Positions 49,487 through 58,545 of a stretch of DNA of 64,000 nucleotides are shown here, in pieces. Origin of the DNA: Streptomyces venezuelae (GTDB lineage: Bacteria > Actinomycetota > Actinomycetes > Streptomycetales > Streptomycetaceae); assembly GCF_008642375.1 (NCBI RefSeq), contig NZ_CP029194.1, forward strand, positions 3,596,001 to 3,660,000, in the 5' to 3' direction. A program made the translations under genes and the position numbers. The notes under the pieces are model-generated. The model was not told the DNA's origin. It was given only the letters and a program-made list of their open reading frames with translations, and ran no database searches. The first letter of the stretch is position 1; the number at the start of each line of letters is the position of its first letter.

Positions 49487-50665
49487 CTACTTACCGGCGT
49501 TGGCGGCGTCCACCAGCGCGTCCTGCGTCACCGCGCCGACGTAGACCTTGCCGTCGTCGGTGAGCAGCGCGTTCACCAGCTTCGTCTTGAAGACGGTGCC
49601 CGAGCCGAACTTCCCGGTGACCTTGTCGCCGAAGGAATCCAGGAGACCCTGGATCTCCTTCGGCGCTTCGTCGGTCTTGGGGGCCGGGGCGCCGCTGTCG
49701 AGCTTCGCGATCGTCGTCCAGCCCTCGCCGATGACGTTCAGGCCGCCGTCCTTCCCGAAGTCGCCGAGGCCGGCCAGGTCGCCGAAGCCCTTCTCGAAGT
49801 CCTTCTCGAAGTCCTCGGGGAGCTTCTCCTCCTTCGCGCCCTTCTCCGCGGCGCCCTCGGTCACCTTCGCGCCCTCGGGGACCTTGAAGTCGAAGGTCGA
49901 GGCCGCGGGCCTGCCGAAGTCGACCTTCGTGAAGCCCGCGTCGACGACCGGCTTGCCGCCCTCGACGGAGGCGAGGGTGAACTTGAGCGGGGTGCCGCTC
50001 GCCGCGTCCACGGCGATCTTGACGGACTCGACCGTCGAGCCGGACTGCTTCGGCTTGATCAGCAGCTGGTACGCGTCCCGGCCGGCGACCTTGGCCGTGC
50101 CGTCGACGGTGATCGAGGTGGTGTCGCCGGCCGCCTTCAGGATCTCGTCCGCCATCTCCTTCGGAGTGGCCGGGAGCTGCTTGTCGGCGTCCTCGGGGGC
50201 ACCGGAGGCGCCCTTCTCGTGGAAGACCTCCTTCGACTTGCTGTCGTAGGCCCAGACGTCGTCGCCGTTGTGGATCAGGCTGTACTCGTCGGAGCCGTCG
50301 AGCAGCGTCAGCTTCTGGCGGTCGGGGCCGTCGGCGGCCACCCGCAGGGTGTGCGTACCGGAGACGAGCTCGGTGAGCTTCTCGGTGGGGTCCGCCGTGG
50401 AGGAGCCGCCGGCGCCGCCGGCGAGACCGCCGAGGCCGGCCAGTCCGTCGAGGGGCAGGCCGAGGTCGGTGGAGATCCTGAACGTGCCGGACAGGGTCTG
50501 GGTGTCCGAGGCGGCGATCTTCTCGATGAGCTGCTGGGCCGTGATCTCCGGCAGGTCCGGGTCACCGGCCGCCGCCAGTGCCGGGACGAGCCCGATGGTC
50601 GCCGCGGCCACTCCTGCCACCGCGACCGGGACGATGAACCGGCTCGCCTTACGGGTGTCTGCCAT
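49487..50665 (-). CDS. LolA-like secreted/membrane-anchored carrier protein
   Basis: 392 aa from the ATG at 50665 (GGAG upstream; the longer frame to 50716 lacks a ribosome site). Signal-anchor at ~10-32 (FIVPVAVAGVAAATIGLVPALAAAG). The rest matches the LolA/DUF2092 group: TAQQLIEKIAASDTQTLSGTFRISTDLGLP, HTLRVAADGPDRQKLTLLDGSDEYSLIHNGDDVWAYDSKSKEVFHEKG and KVAGRDAYQLLIKPKQSGSTVESVKIAVDAASGTPLKFTL. A LolA beta-barrel binds lipids; in actinobacteria without an outer membrane the role is unclear. Confidence 0.87.
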   Translation of the reverse strand: MADTRKASRFIVPVAVAGVAAATIGLVPALAAAGDPDLPEITAQQLIEKIAASDTQTLSGTFRISTDLGLPLDGLAGLGGLAGGAGGSSTADPTEKLTELVSGTHTLRVAADGPDRQKLTLLDGSDEYSLIHNGDDVWAYDSKSKEVFHEKGASGAPEDADKQLPATPKEMADEILKAAGDTTSITVDGTAKVAGRDAYQLLIKPKQSGSTVESVKIAVDAASGTPLKFTLASVEGGKPVVDAGFTKVDFGRPAASTFDFKVPEGAKVTEGAAEKGAKEEKLPEDFEKDFEKGFGDLAGLGDFGKDGGLNVIGEGWTTIAKLDSGAPAPKTDEAPKEIQGLLDSFGDKVTGKFGSGTVFKTKLVNALLTDDGKVYVGAVTQDALVDAANAGK

Positions 50666-50840
50666 GGTCTCCGCTTTCTCCGTGCGCCCTAGTGGTCGAT
50701 GACTCCATCTGACCAAAACGGCGGCACGGAAGCGTCAGCCCCGGGGATCAACCTCGCGTACTGCTTCGGGATGACCCGACCCCGAGATCCCCTCACCCGC
50801 ACGGGGTACGGGGCCCCACGGGCGAAGCCCCCGAGAGGCG

Positions 50841-51851
50841 TCAGCGGGCGCGGTGGACCACCGCGTCGCACATCTCCTGGAGCGCCGCCTTCGCGTACCC
50901 GTCGGGCAGCGGCGCCAGCATCTCCCGCGCCTCCTCCGCGTACCGCACGGTGTCCCGCCGGGCCTGCTCCAGGGCCGGGTGGACGCGCAGCCGCCGCAGG
51001 ACCTCGGCGTGCCGCTCGTCGTCCGTCAGGTCGCTGTCGACGAGGGCGACGAGCTCGACGTCCTCCGGGCGGCCGTGGGCGGCCGCCGCGGCCCGCAGGT
51101 GCAGGACGGGCAGGGTCGGGATGCCCTCGCGGAGGTCGATGCCCGGGGTCTTGCCGGACTCGTGGGAGTCGGAGGCGATGTCGAGGACGTCGTCGGCGAG
51201 CTGGAAGGCGACGCCGAGCCGCTCCCCGTACTGGGTGAGGATGTCGACGACGCTCTCGTCGGCGCCGGACATCATCGCGCCGAAGCGGCAGGAGACGGCG
51301 ACGAGCGAGCCGGTCTTGCCGCCGAGGACGTCGAGGTAGTGCTCGACGGGGTCGCGGCCGTCGGTCGGTCCCGCGGTCTCCAGGATCTGCCCGGTGACGA
51401 GTCGTTCGAACGCCTCGGACTGGATCCGTACGGCCTCGGGGCCGAGGTCCGCGAGCGTGTGCGAGGCGCGGGCGAAGAGGAAGTCACCCGTCAGGACGGC
51501 GATCGAGTTGCCCCAGCGCGTGTTGGCGCTCGGCACCCCGCGCCGCACGTCCGCCTCGTCCATGACGTCGTCGTGGTAGAGCGTGGCCAGGTGGGTGAGC
51601 TCGACGACCACGGCGGAGGGCACCACGCCCGGCGCGTAGGGGTCGCCGAACTGGGCGGCGAGCATCACGAGCAGGGGGCGGAACCGCTTGCCACCGGCCA
51701 GGACGAGGTGCTGCGCGGCCTCCGTGATGAAGGGGACATCGCTCTTGGTGGCGTCCAGGAGGCCCGCCTCCACAGCCGCCAACCCGGTCTGGACATCGGC
51801 CTCAAGAGCCTGGTCCCGCACGCTAAGACCGAACGGCCCGACGACGGTCAC
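50841..51851 (-). CDS. Long-chain polyprenyl diphosphate synthase
   Basis: 336 aa from the GTG at 51851 (GGAGA upstream; a longer frame starts at 51890). Trans-prenyltransferase: first aspartate-rich motif DDVMDEAD (D94, D95, D98) after YH, second LADDVLDIASD (D220, D221, D224), plus GGKRFRPLLV and GGKTGSLV. A small alanine five residues before the first motif suggests a long product. Likely makes the polyprenyl chain of menaquinone, fitting the respiratory genes around it. Single gene, divergent from the POT transporter. Confidence 0.92.
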   Translation of the reverse strand: MTVVGPFGLSVRDQALEADVQTGLAAVEAGLLDATKSDVPFITEAAQHLVLAGGKRFRPLLVMLAAQFGDPYAPGVVPSAVVVELTHLATLYHDDVMDEADVRRGVPSANTRWGNSIAVLTGDFLFARASHTLADLGPEAVRIQSEAFERLVTGQILETAGPTDGRDPVEHYLDVLGGKTGSLVAVSCRFGAMMSGADESVVDILTQYGERLGVAFQLADDVLDIASDSHESGKTPGIDLREGIPTLPVLHLRAAAAAHGRPEDVELVALVDSDLTDDERHAEVLRRLRVHPALEQARRDTVRYAEEAREMLAPLPDGYAKAALQEMCDAVVHRAR

Positions 51852-52037
51852 GAGGGGGTCTCCTGTCTGCTGACGCCTGCTGACGATCACATGGACTGTT
51901 TGACGATCACACGGATTGTCGATGTGTCGCTCGATTCACTCAAGCCAGCGTATCCGGTCACCTTTCGATCACCGTGGGCGCCTTCCCGTCACCCCCGGTA
52001 TGTTCGTGATCAGCTCATACGACCAGGAGTAGGCGTT

Positions 52038-53543
52038 TTGTCCCGAACAGCGATCGATACGGATCCGAACGGCGAGCAGCCGCCCCCCGAGGACGACCAC
52101 GCGTTCCTCGGGCACCCCCGAGGTCTGCTGACCCTCTCGGGCCTGGAGGTCTGGGAGCGGTTCTCGTTCCTCGGCATGCAGGCCATCCTCGTCCTCTACT
52201 TCGCCGCGAGCGTCTCCGACGGCGGCCTCGGCATGGCCGCCGGCACCGCCGCCTCCGTCTCCGCCGCCTACGGCACGCTCGTCTACCTCGTCTCGGTGGC
52301 CGGCGGCTGGCTCGCGGACCGCATCCTCGGCTCGTACCACGCGGTCCTCTGGGGCGGGATCCTGATCGCCTGCGGCCACTACGCGATGGCCGTGCCGACC
52401 GCCGCGATGACCTGGGCGGGCCTCGGCCTGATCAGTGCCGGCACCGGTCTCCTCAAGCCGAACGTCGCGACCATGGTCGGCAAGCTGTACCGCACCGACG
52501 ACGACCGCCGCGACGCCGGTTTCGCGCTCTACTACATGGCGATCAACATCGGCGCCTTCGCGGGACCGCTGATCACCGGCTGGCTCGCCGACCACAAGGG
52601 CTACCACTGGGGCTTCTCGGCCGCCGCGCTCGGCATGACCCTCGGCCTGATCCAGTACGTGGCGGGCCGCCGTCACCTGGCCGGGCGCAAGCACGCCGCC
52701 GAGTTCCCGCTCGCCGCGGACGCCCTGCGCCGGGCCGTCCGGCTGATGGTCGTCGGCGCGCTCGTGACGGCCGCCGTCGCCGTGGCGCTCGCCCTCGCCG
52801 GCTGGCTCACCATGGACCGGTTCGTGGACCTGCTGACCCTGATCTCGGTCGTCGCGCCCGTCGTCTACTTCTGGGTGATGTTCACCAGCCCCCGGGTCAC
52901 GGCCGAGGAGCGCGGCCGGCTGAAGCCGTACATCGTGCTCTTCCTGGCCTCGGTGGCGTTCAACTTCATCCTCTTCCAGGCGTACTCGACGATGATGCTG
53001 CTGGCCTCCACCAACGCCCGCACGACCATCCTCGGCTTCGACTTCCCGGCGAGCTGGTACGCCTCCGCCCTGGGCGCCTTCGAGGTCCTCCTCGCCCCCG
53101 TCGTGGCCGCCGCCTGGGCCCGGATGGGACCCCGGCAGCCGCACGCCTCCAACAAGATCGCCTTCGGTGTGATCCTGGGCGGCCTCTCCTTCCTCCTGAT
53201 GGTCCTGCCGACCTCCGGGCACGCCGACGACACGTACCGGATGGCCGCCTGGTGGATCGTCGGCTCGTACCTGCTTCTCGGCCTCGGCGACGTGCTCCTG
53301 GAGACCTCCGGGATGTCCGCCACGAGCAAGCTCGCCCCGAAGGCCTTCTCCAGCCAGACGATGTCGCTGTGGTTCCTGTCGCTCGCGCTCGCCAACGGCA
53401 TCCAGGCCCAGACCGTGAAGCTCTACGACGACGTCTCCAAGCCCGTGTACTTCGGCGTCAACGGAGCCGTGGCCGTCGCCGTCGGCCTCGCCGTGATCGC
53501 CCTGGCGCCCTGGCTGCGCCGCACCATGCACCCCGTCCACTGA
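52038..53543 (+). CDS. POT-family proton-coupled oligopeptide transporter
   Basis: 501 aa from a TTG at 52038, chosen because AGGAG (52025-52029) lies eight bases before it and the protein then has the normal length; the frame is open for 1.2 kb upstream on the shadow of the synthase gene. Family motif in helix 1: GLEVWERFSFLGMQAILVLYFAASV (the ExxERF motif), then GGWLADRILGSYHAVLWGG and FALYYMAINIGAFAGPLITGWLAD, SWYASALGAFEVLLAPVVA, FFSSQTMSLWFLS-like C-terminal block. Imports di/tripeptides with protons. Confidence 0.92.
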   Translation: MSRTAIDTDPNGEQPPPEDDHAFLGHPRGLLTLSGLEVWERFSFLGMQAILVLYFAASVSDGGLGMAAGTAASVSAAYGTLVYLVSVAGGWLADRILGSYHAVLWGGILIACGHYAMAVPTAAMTWAGLGLISAGTGLLKPNVATMVGKLYRTDDDRRDAGFALYYMAINIGAFAGPLITGWLADHKGYHWGFSAAALGMTLGLIQYVAGRRHLAGRKHAAEFPLAADALRRAVRLMVVGALVTAAVAVALALAGWLTMDRFVDLLTLISVVAPVVYFWVMFTSPRVTAEERGRLKPYIVLFLASVAFNFILFQAYSTMMLLASTNARTTILGFDFPASWYASALGAFEVLLAPVVAAAWARMGPRQPHASNKIAFGVILGGLSFLLMVLPTSGHADDTYRMAAWWIVGSYLLLGLGDVLLETSGMSATSKLAPKAFSSQTMSLWFLSLALANGIQAQTVKLYDDVSKPVYFGVNGAVAVAVGLAVIALAPWLRRTMHPVH

Positions 53544-53564
53544 GGCAGCCCCCGAGGTGAGTTC

Positions 53565-55565
53565 ATGCCGAAGATCCGCACCGACTTCCCGTACGAGACC
53601 CGCCACGAGGACGTCCGCATCCCCCTCCCGGACGGCACCCGGCTGTACGCCCGGATCTGGCGCCCCGTGACCGACGAGCCCGTACCGGCCCTCCTGGAGT
53701 ACCTGCCGTACCGCCTCACGGACTGGACCGCGCCCCGCGACTGGCAGCGCCACCCCTGGTACGCGGGCCACGGCTACGCCTCCGTACGGGTCGACGTCCG
53801 CGGCCACGGCAACAGTGAGGGCCTCCCCGGCGACGAGTACGACGCCGTCGAGCTCGCCGACGGCGTGGCCGTCGTGAACTGGCTCGCCGAACAGCCCTGG
53901 TGCTCGGGCAGCGTCGGCATGTTCGGCATCTCCTGGGGCGGCTTCAACGCGCTCCAGATCGCCGCCCTCGCCCCCGAGCCGCTGAAGGCGATCGTCACCG
54001 TCTGCTCCACCGACGACCGGTACGACAACGACGTCCACTACATGGGCGGCTCGGTCCTCGGCGTCGACATGCACGCCTGGGCCGCCACCATGCTCGCCTT
54101 CGTCTGCCGCCCGCCCGACCCCCGGTACGCGGGCGAGGAGTGGCGCGCGATGTGGCTGGAGCGACTGGAGGCCGTGGACCCGCTCATCCACACCTGGCTC
54201 GCCCACCAGACCCGCGACGCCTACTGGAAGCACGGCAGCGTCTGCGAGGACTACTCCGCGGTCGAGGCCGCCGTCCTCGCCGTCGGCGGCTGGCACGACC
54301 CCTACCGGGACACCGTCCTGCGGCTCGCCCAGCACCTCCCCCAGGACCGGGTGCGCGGCATCATCGGCCCCTGGTCCCACCAGTACCCGGACCGCGGCCT
54401 GCCGCCAGGGCCCGCCATCGGCTTCCTCCAGGAGACCCTGCGCTGGTGGGACCACCACCTCAAGGGCGTCGAGAACGACGTGATGGCCGAGCCGCTGCTG
54501 CGCTCCTGGATCAGCGAGTCGCACCCGCCGGCCACCGTCTACGAGGAGCTGCCGGGCCGCTGGGTCACCGACCCCGCCTGGCCCTCCCCGAACGTCACCC
54601 CCGTCGCGTACGCCTTCCAGGGCTCCCCCGTCGTGGTCGACTCGCCCCAGCAGACCGGCATCGACGCCGGCCGGTTCTTCCCCTTCGGCAACGACGCCGA
54701 CCTCCCGCCCGACCAGCGCGAGGAGGACGCCCACTCGGCCTGCTTCGACTTCCCCGTCCCCGAGGACGGCGGCCCCATCGAGATCCTCGGCCGCCCGTCC
54801 GTGAGCCTCTCCCTGCGCGCCGGCGCACCCACCGGCCAGGTCGTCGCCCGGCTCTGCGACATCGCCCCCGACGGGTCCTCCACCCTCGTCACGCGCGGCG
54901 CGCTCAACTTCTCCGCCCGCTACGGCCGCGACCGGGCCGTGGAGGCGCAGGTCGGCGAGGCGGAGAACGTCGACTTCGAGCTGAACGGCATCGGGCACAC
55001 CTTCCCGCCCGGCCACCGGGTGCGGCTCGCGGTCTCCTCCACGTACTGGCCGTGGATCTGGCCGCAGCCGGACGCGAAGGGCTTCACGCTCGACCCGGTG
55101 GGCTCCTCCCTCACCCTGCCGGTGCGCCGCCACACGGAGGACGCCGTCGAATGGGCGGAGCCGGAGCAGTCCGAGCCGCTGGGCGTCGCCTACCCGCGCA
55201 CCCTGGAGGAGCCGCGCCCGGAGCGGGTCGTGGTGCGGGACGTGGCGAAGGGCGAATGGAAGCTGGAGGTCGACCCGAAGTACGGCGGCACGCGCGTCTA
55301 CCCGGACGGCCTGGAGTTCACCGAGGACGCCGTGGAGACGTACACGATCGACGAGGGCGACCCGCTGTCCGCGCGGACCCGCTCGGAGTGGTCGATCCGG
55401 CTGCACCGGCCCGAGACGGCCTGGGACGTCACGGTCGACACGCGCTCGGAGATCTCCTGCGACGCGGATTCCTTCTTCACCTCGAACGAGGTGGTGTGCA
55501 AGGACGGCGACGAGGTCGTCTTCCACCGCACCTGGGAGGAGCAGATCCCGCGCACGGCGGGCTGA
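53565..55565 (+). CDS. CocE/NonD-family serine hydrolase (X-Pro dipeptidyl-peptidase-like)
   Basis: 666 aa from the ATG at 53565, 21 bases after the transporter. Catalytic triad: Ser123 in GMFGISWGGFN, Asp245 in GGWHDPYRDT, His272 in GPWSHQYPDRG. N-terminal alpha/beta domain with VRVDVRGHGNSEG, C-terminal jelly-roll (~355-660). Such enzymes cleave acyl esters, cocaine-like esters or X-Pro peptides; no signal peptide, so cytoplasmic. Co-location with a peptide importer supports a peptidase role: X-Pro peptides taken up, then cut. Inference. Confidence 0.9.
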   Translation: MPKIRTDFPYETRHEDVRIPLPDGTRLYARIWRPVTDEPVPALLEYLPYRLTDWTAPRDWQRHPWYAGHGYASVRVDVRGHGNSEGLPGDEYDAVELADGVAVVNWLAEQPWCSGSVGMFGISWGGFNALQIAALAPEPLKAIVTVCSTDDRYDNDVHYMGGSVLGVDMHAWAATMLAFVCRPPDPRYAGEEWRAMWLERLEAVDPLIHTWLAHQTRDAYWKHGSVCEDYSAVEAAVLAVGGWHDPYRDTVLRLAQHLPQDRVRGIIGPWSHQYPDRGLPPGPAIGFLQETLRWWDHHLKGVENDVMAEPLLRSWISESHPPATVYEELPGRWVTDPAWPSPNVTPVAYAFQGSPVVVDSPQQTGIDAGRFFPFGNDADLPPDQREEDAHSACFDFPVPEDGGPIEILGRPSVSLSLRAGAPTGQVVARLCDIAPDGSSTLVTRGALNFSARYGRDRAVEAQVGEAENVDFELNGIGHTFPPGHRVRLAVSSTYWPWIWPQPDAKGFTLDPVGSSLTLPVRRHTEDAVEWAEPEQSEPLGVAYPRTLEEPRPERVVVRDVAKGEWKLEVDPKYGGTRVYPDGLEFTEDAVETYTIDEGDPLSARTRSEWSIRLHRPETAWDVTVDTRSEISCDADSFFTSNEVVCKDGDEVVFHRTWEEQIPRTAG

Positions 55566-55573
55566 GGACGCGC

Positions 55574-55611
55574 GAAGGCGCCCGCACCCCGACGGGGGTA
55601 CGGGCGCCTTC
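55574..55611. terminator. Hairpin terminator between converging genes
   Basis: GAAGGCGCCCGCACCCC (55574-55590) / GGGGTACGGGCGCCTTC (55595-55611): 17 bp with a single mismatch, loop GACG. Between the hydrolase stop and the end of the minus-strand surface-protein gene. Confidence 0.75.
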
Positions 55612-55622
55612 CGTTCACTGCC

Positions 55623-57008
55623 TTACGCGTTCGCGCCGGCCTTGCGGCGGCGGGCGAAGACCAGCGCGCCGGCGCCGAGGGCGACGGCACCCGCGGCGGC
55701 GAGGCCCAGCGGCAGGGTGTCGTTCGCACCGGTGGCGGCGAGGGTGCCGTTGTTCACGGGGGTGCGGGACGAGCCGCCCTGCTGGGTGGTGCCGGTGTTG
55801 CCCGTGCTGGTGACGGTCGGCGCCGGGGTGGGCGTCGTCGTCGACGGGGACGGCTCGGGGGACTCCGTCGCCGAGGTGGGCTTCGGGGACGGCTTGTCGT
55901 CCTTGGCCGCGAGGATGTCGAAGTAGGCGGTCGCGACGTCCTCGGCCATGCCGCAGGCGTCTTCGGCGTTGGTCTCGTACGCGCCGCCCGCGAAGGCCAC
56001 GCCCTTGCCGACAGGGGCGTCCTCGTCGACCGTGAGGCGCAGCTTCACGTCGGCGGAGCCGCCCTTGACCAGCTTGCCGATCTCGATGGCGTCGTCCTTC
56101 TCGGAGAACTCCGTCCACTCCAGGTTGTCGGCGGAGGACCACTCGACCTGGATGAAGCGGCTCTCCCAGTCCGTCTCCTCGTCGATGAGGTCACCGGCCT
56201 CCGGGAGCTGGAGGGCGCCGGCGTAGGCCTGGACCGACTCCAGGGTCTTGTCGGAGACGTTGGTGACGCGCAGCGAGAAGACGGCGCCGGTACCGGCGGT
56301 GACCGTCTTCGGCCCGTCCAGCGCGACCTTGAGGGAGGGGTCCTTCTCGATCTCCTCCTCCTCGCAGATCATGCCGCCCTCGAACTCCTCCAGGGCTTCC
56401 TCGGCGTCGGTGAGATCCTGCTCGGCCACGACGATCTCGGCGTCGATGCGGCTCACCTTCCGCGTGAGCTCGACATGCGCGTCGTCGAAGGCGGTGTCCG
56501 CGTCCTTCAGACGGCGGTCGGCGGCGGTCTTGCCGGCGGCGGCGGCCTCGGCGGCGGTCTTCGCGGCGGTGACGGCCTGCTCGGCCGTCGCGATCTCCTC
56601 CGGAGTGGCGGTGCTGCCGGTCTCCTTCAGCGCCGCCAGGGCCTCCTCGGCGGTGACGAGCGCCGCGTCGGCGGTGTCCTTCGCGGTCTTCGCGGCCTCT
56701 GCGGCGGCCTTGGCCGCGGCCAGCTCGGTCTTCAGGGCCTCGTCGACCTTGTTGTCCCTGACGTCCTGGACGGCCGCCTTGCGCTTGGCCTTGAGCTCCT
56801 CCAGCTTCTCCTCCGCCGCGGCGACGGCGGCGAGGAGCTTCTCGTACTCGGCGAAGTCATCACCGTCCGGGTCCTCGTCCGAGGCGGGCTTCTCCGTCGA
56901 GGCGGGCGTCGGCTTGGTGTCGGCGAACGCCGGCGCGGCGGAGAGGAACACGACCGGGGTGGTCACAGCGGCGGCCACGGCGGTCGCGAGGATGCGACGA
57001 ATCTTCAC
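55623..57008 (-). CDS. Sortase-anchored surface protein (LAXTG) with coiled-coil stalk
   Basis: 461 aa from the ATG at 57008. Signal peptide 1-29 (...APAFA). Residues ~50-220 are an Ala/Glu/Lys-rich coiled coil. Then an Ig-like/DUF11-like beta domain (~235-370: VALDGPKTVTAGTGAVFSLRVTNVSDKTLESVQAYAG) with three cysteines around (one at the end of the coil, one in DACGMAED). A Pro/Thr/Ser stalk follows, and a sorting signal: LAATG at 423-427, hydrophobic helix, RRRKAG tail. LAXTG is recognised by class E sortases of Streptomyces, which also anchor chaplins. No sortase gene is in the window. Confidence 0.88.
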   Translation of the reverse strand: MKIRRILATAVAAAVTTPVVFLSAAPAFADTKPTPASTEKPASDEDPDGDDFAEYEKLLAAVAAAEEKLEELKAKRKAAVQDVRDNKVDEALKTELAAAKAAAEAAKTAKDTADAALVTAEEALAALKETGSTATPEEIATAEQAVTAAKTAAEAAAAGKTAADRRLKDADTAFDDAHVELTRKVSRIDAEIVVAEQDLTDAEEALEEFEGGMICEEEEIEKDPSLKVALDGPKTVTAGTGAVFSLRVTNVSDKTLESVQAYAGALQLPEAGDLIDEETDWESRFIQVEWSSADNLEWTEFSEKDDAIEIGKLVKGGSADVKLRLTVDEDAPVGKGVAFAGGAYETNAEDACGMAEDVATAYFDILAAKDDKPSPKPTSATESPEPSPSTTTPTPAPTVTSTGNTGTTQQGGSSRTPVNNGTLAATGANDTLPLGLAAAGAVALGAGALVFARRRKAGANA

Positions 57009-57297
57009 AGTGCGGGACCTTTTTCCTGGTCAGGGAGGGGTGAAAGAAAAGCGGGCGCGCGCCTGCGGCGACTTCACGCGGCGCGATACCACCGCGATCG
57101 TATGGTCCGGAACACCTCTGTGGGAGACCTCTTTTCGGGGTCCGGGGCGGGGTGCATCACTCGCCGGGCGCGCAAACCGCGCGAAGTCGGACAGTTGCCC
57201 ACGGAGGCCGCACTTTCTGTGTGATCCATGTCATCAGCGCCCGGCGGCCCGCCCCGTAACGTGTCCCCCACACACGTGGAAAGCGAGGCACGCACAG

Positions 57298-58524
57298 ATG
57301 TCCGAGCACAGCCCGCTCGACCTGGCCGAGGGCGATCCCTTCGGCCCGCACAACCTCCCGTACGGCGTCTTCACGACCGCCGACGAGCCCGAGCGGCGCC
57401 GGCTCGGCGTCCGGATCGGCGGGTACGTGCTGGACGCGGGCGCAGCCGCGCACGCGCTCGGCTCGCCCTACGCGGCGCTGCTCGCCCAGCCGAGCCTGAA
57501 CCCGCTGCTCGCGGCCGGGCGGACCGCCTGGCGCGATGTGCGCCGGGCGCTCACCGCCTGGGTGACGGTGCCCGCGCACCGGGCGGACATCGAGCCGCTG
57601 CTGCACCCGCTGGACGGGGTGACGCTGCACCTGCCGTACGAGGTCGCGGACTACGTCGACTTCTACGCGAGCGAGCACCACGCGACGAACGTGGGCCGGA
57701 TCTTCCGCCCCGACGGCGACGCCCTCACCCCCAACTGGAAGCACCTGCCGATCGGTTACCACGGTCGCGCGGGCACGGTCGTGGTCTCCGGCACCGATGT
57801 CGTACGCCCCTCCGGGCAGCGCAAGGCGCCGACGGACGCCGCCCCGGTCTTCGGTCCGTCGGTCAAGCTGGACATCGAGGCGGAGGTCGGCTTCCTCGTC
57901 GGCACCCCGTCGGAGCTCGGCCGGCCGGTCGCGCTCGGCGACTTCCAGGAGCACGTCTTCGGTCTGACCCTGCTGAACGACTGGTCGGCGCGGGACATCC
58001 AGGCCTGGGAGTACGTGCCGCTCGGCCCGTTCCTCGGCAAGTCGTTCCAGACCTCGGTCGCGGCCTGGGTGACGCCCCTGGAGGCGCTCGACGCCGCCCG
58101 GACCACCCCGCCGGCCCGCGACTTCCCGCTGCTGCCGTACCTGGACGACGCGGCCGCGGAGGAGCCCGGCGGCTTCGACGTGCGGATCACGGTGGAGATC
58201 AACGGCGAAGCCGTGGCCGAGCCGCCGTTCTCCACCATGTACTGGACGGCGGCCCAGCAGCTCGCCCACATGACGGTGAACGGCGCCTCGCTGCGCACGG
58301 GTGACCTGTACGGCTCCGGGACGGTCTCCGGGCCCGAGGTGGGCCAGCGCGGCTCACTGCTCGAACTCACCTGGAACGGCCGGGACGCGATCGAACTGGC
58401 CGGCGGCAAGCGGACGTTCCTGGAGGACGGCGACGAGGTCGTGCTCACGGCCTGGGCGCCGGGCCCGGACGGCACGCGCGTGGGACTCGGCGAGGTCCGG
58501 GGCCGGATCGTTCCTTCCGCGTAG
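57298..58524 (+). CDS. fahA: Fumarylacetoacetase
   Basis: 408 aa from the ATG at 57298 (GAGG upstream). Last step of tyrosine/homogentisate breakdown: splits fumarylacetoacetate into fumarate and acetoacetate. Active-site residues match the mouse enzyme with a 5-residue offset: Asp121 and His128 (DYVDFYASEHHATNVG), Glu194 and Glu196 (LDIEAEVGF), Asp228 (LNDWSARDIQAWEY) and Lys248 (GPFLGKSF). Full length. Downstream is the secreted dioxygenase gene, convergent. The other genes of the pathway are not in the window. Confidence 0.95.
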   Translation: MSEHSPLDLAEGDPFGPHNLPYGVFTTADEPERRRLGVRIGGYVLDAGAAAHALGSPYAALLAQPSLNPLLAAGRTAWRDVRRALTAWVTVPAHRADIEPLLHPLDGVTLHLPYEVADYVDFYASEHHATNVGRIFRPDGDALTPNWKHLPIGYHGRAGTVVVSGTDVVRPSGQRKAPTDAAPVFGPSVKLDIEAEVGFLVGTPSELGRPVALGDFQEHVFGLTLLNDWSARDIQAWEYVPLGPFLGKSFQTSVAAWVTPLEALDAARTTPPARDFPLLPYLDDAAAEEPGGFDVRITVEINGEAVAEPPFSTMYWTAAQQLAHMTVNGASLRTGDLYGSGTVSGPEVGQRGSLLELTWNGRDAIELAGGKRTFLEDGDEVVLTAWAPGPDGTRVGLGEVRGRIVPSA

Positions 58525-58545
58525 CCCGCGGGCGGGAGCCTCCCG

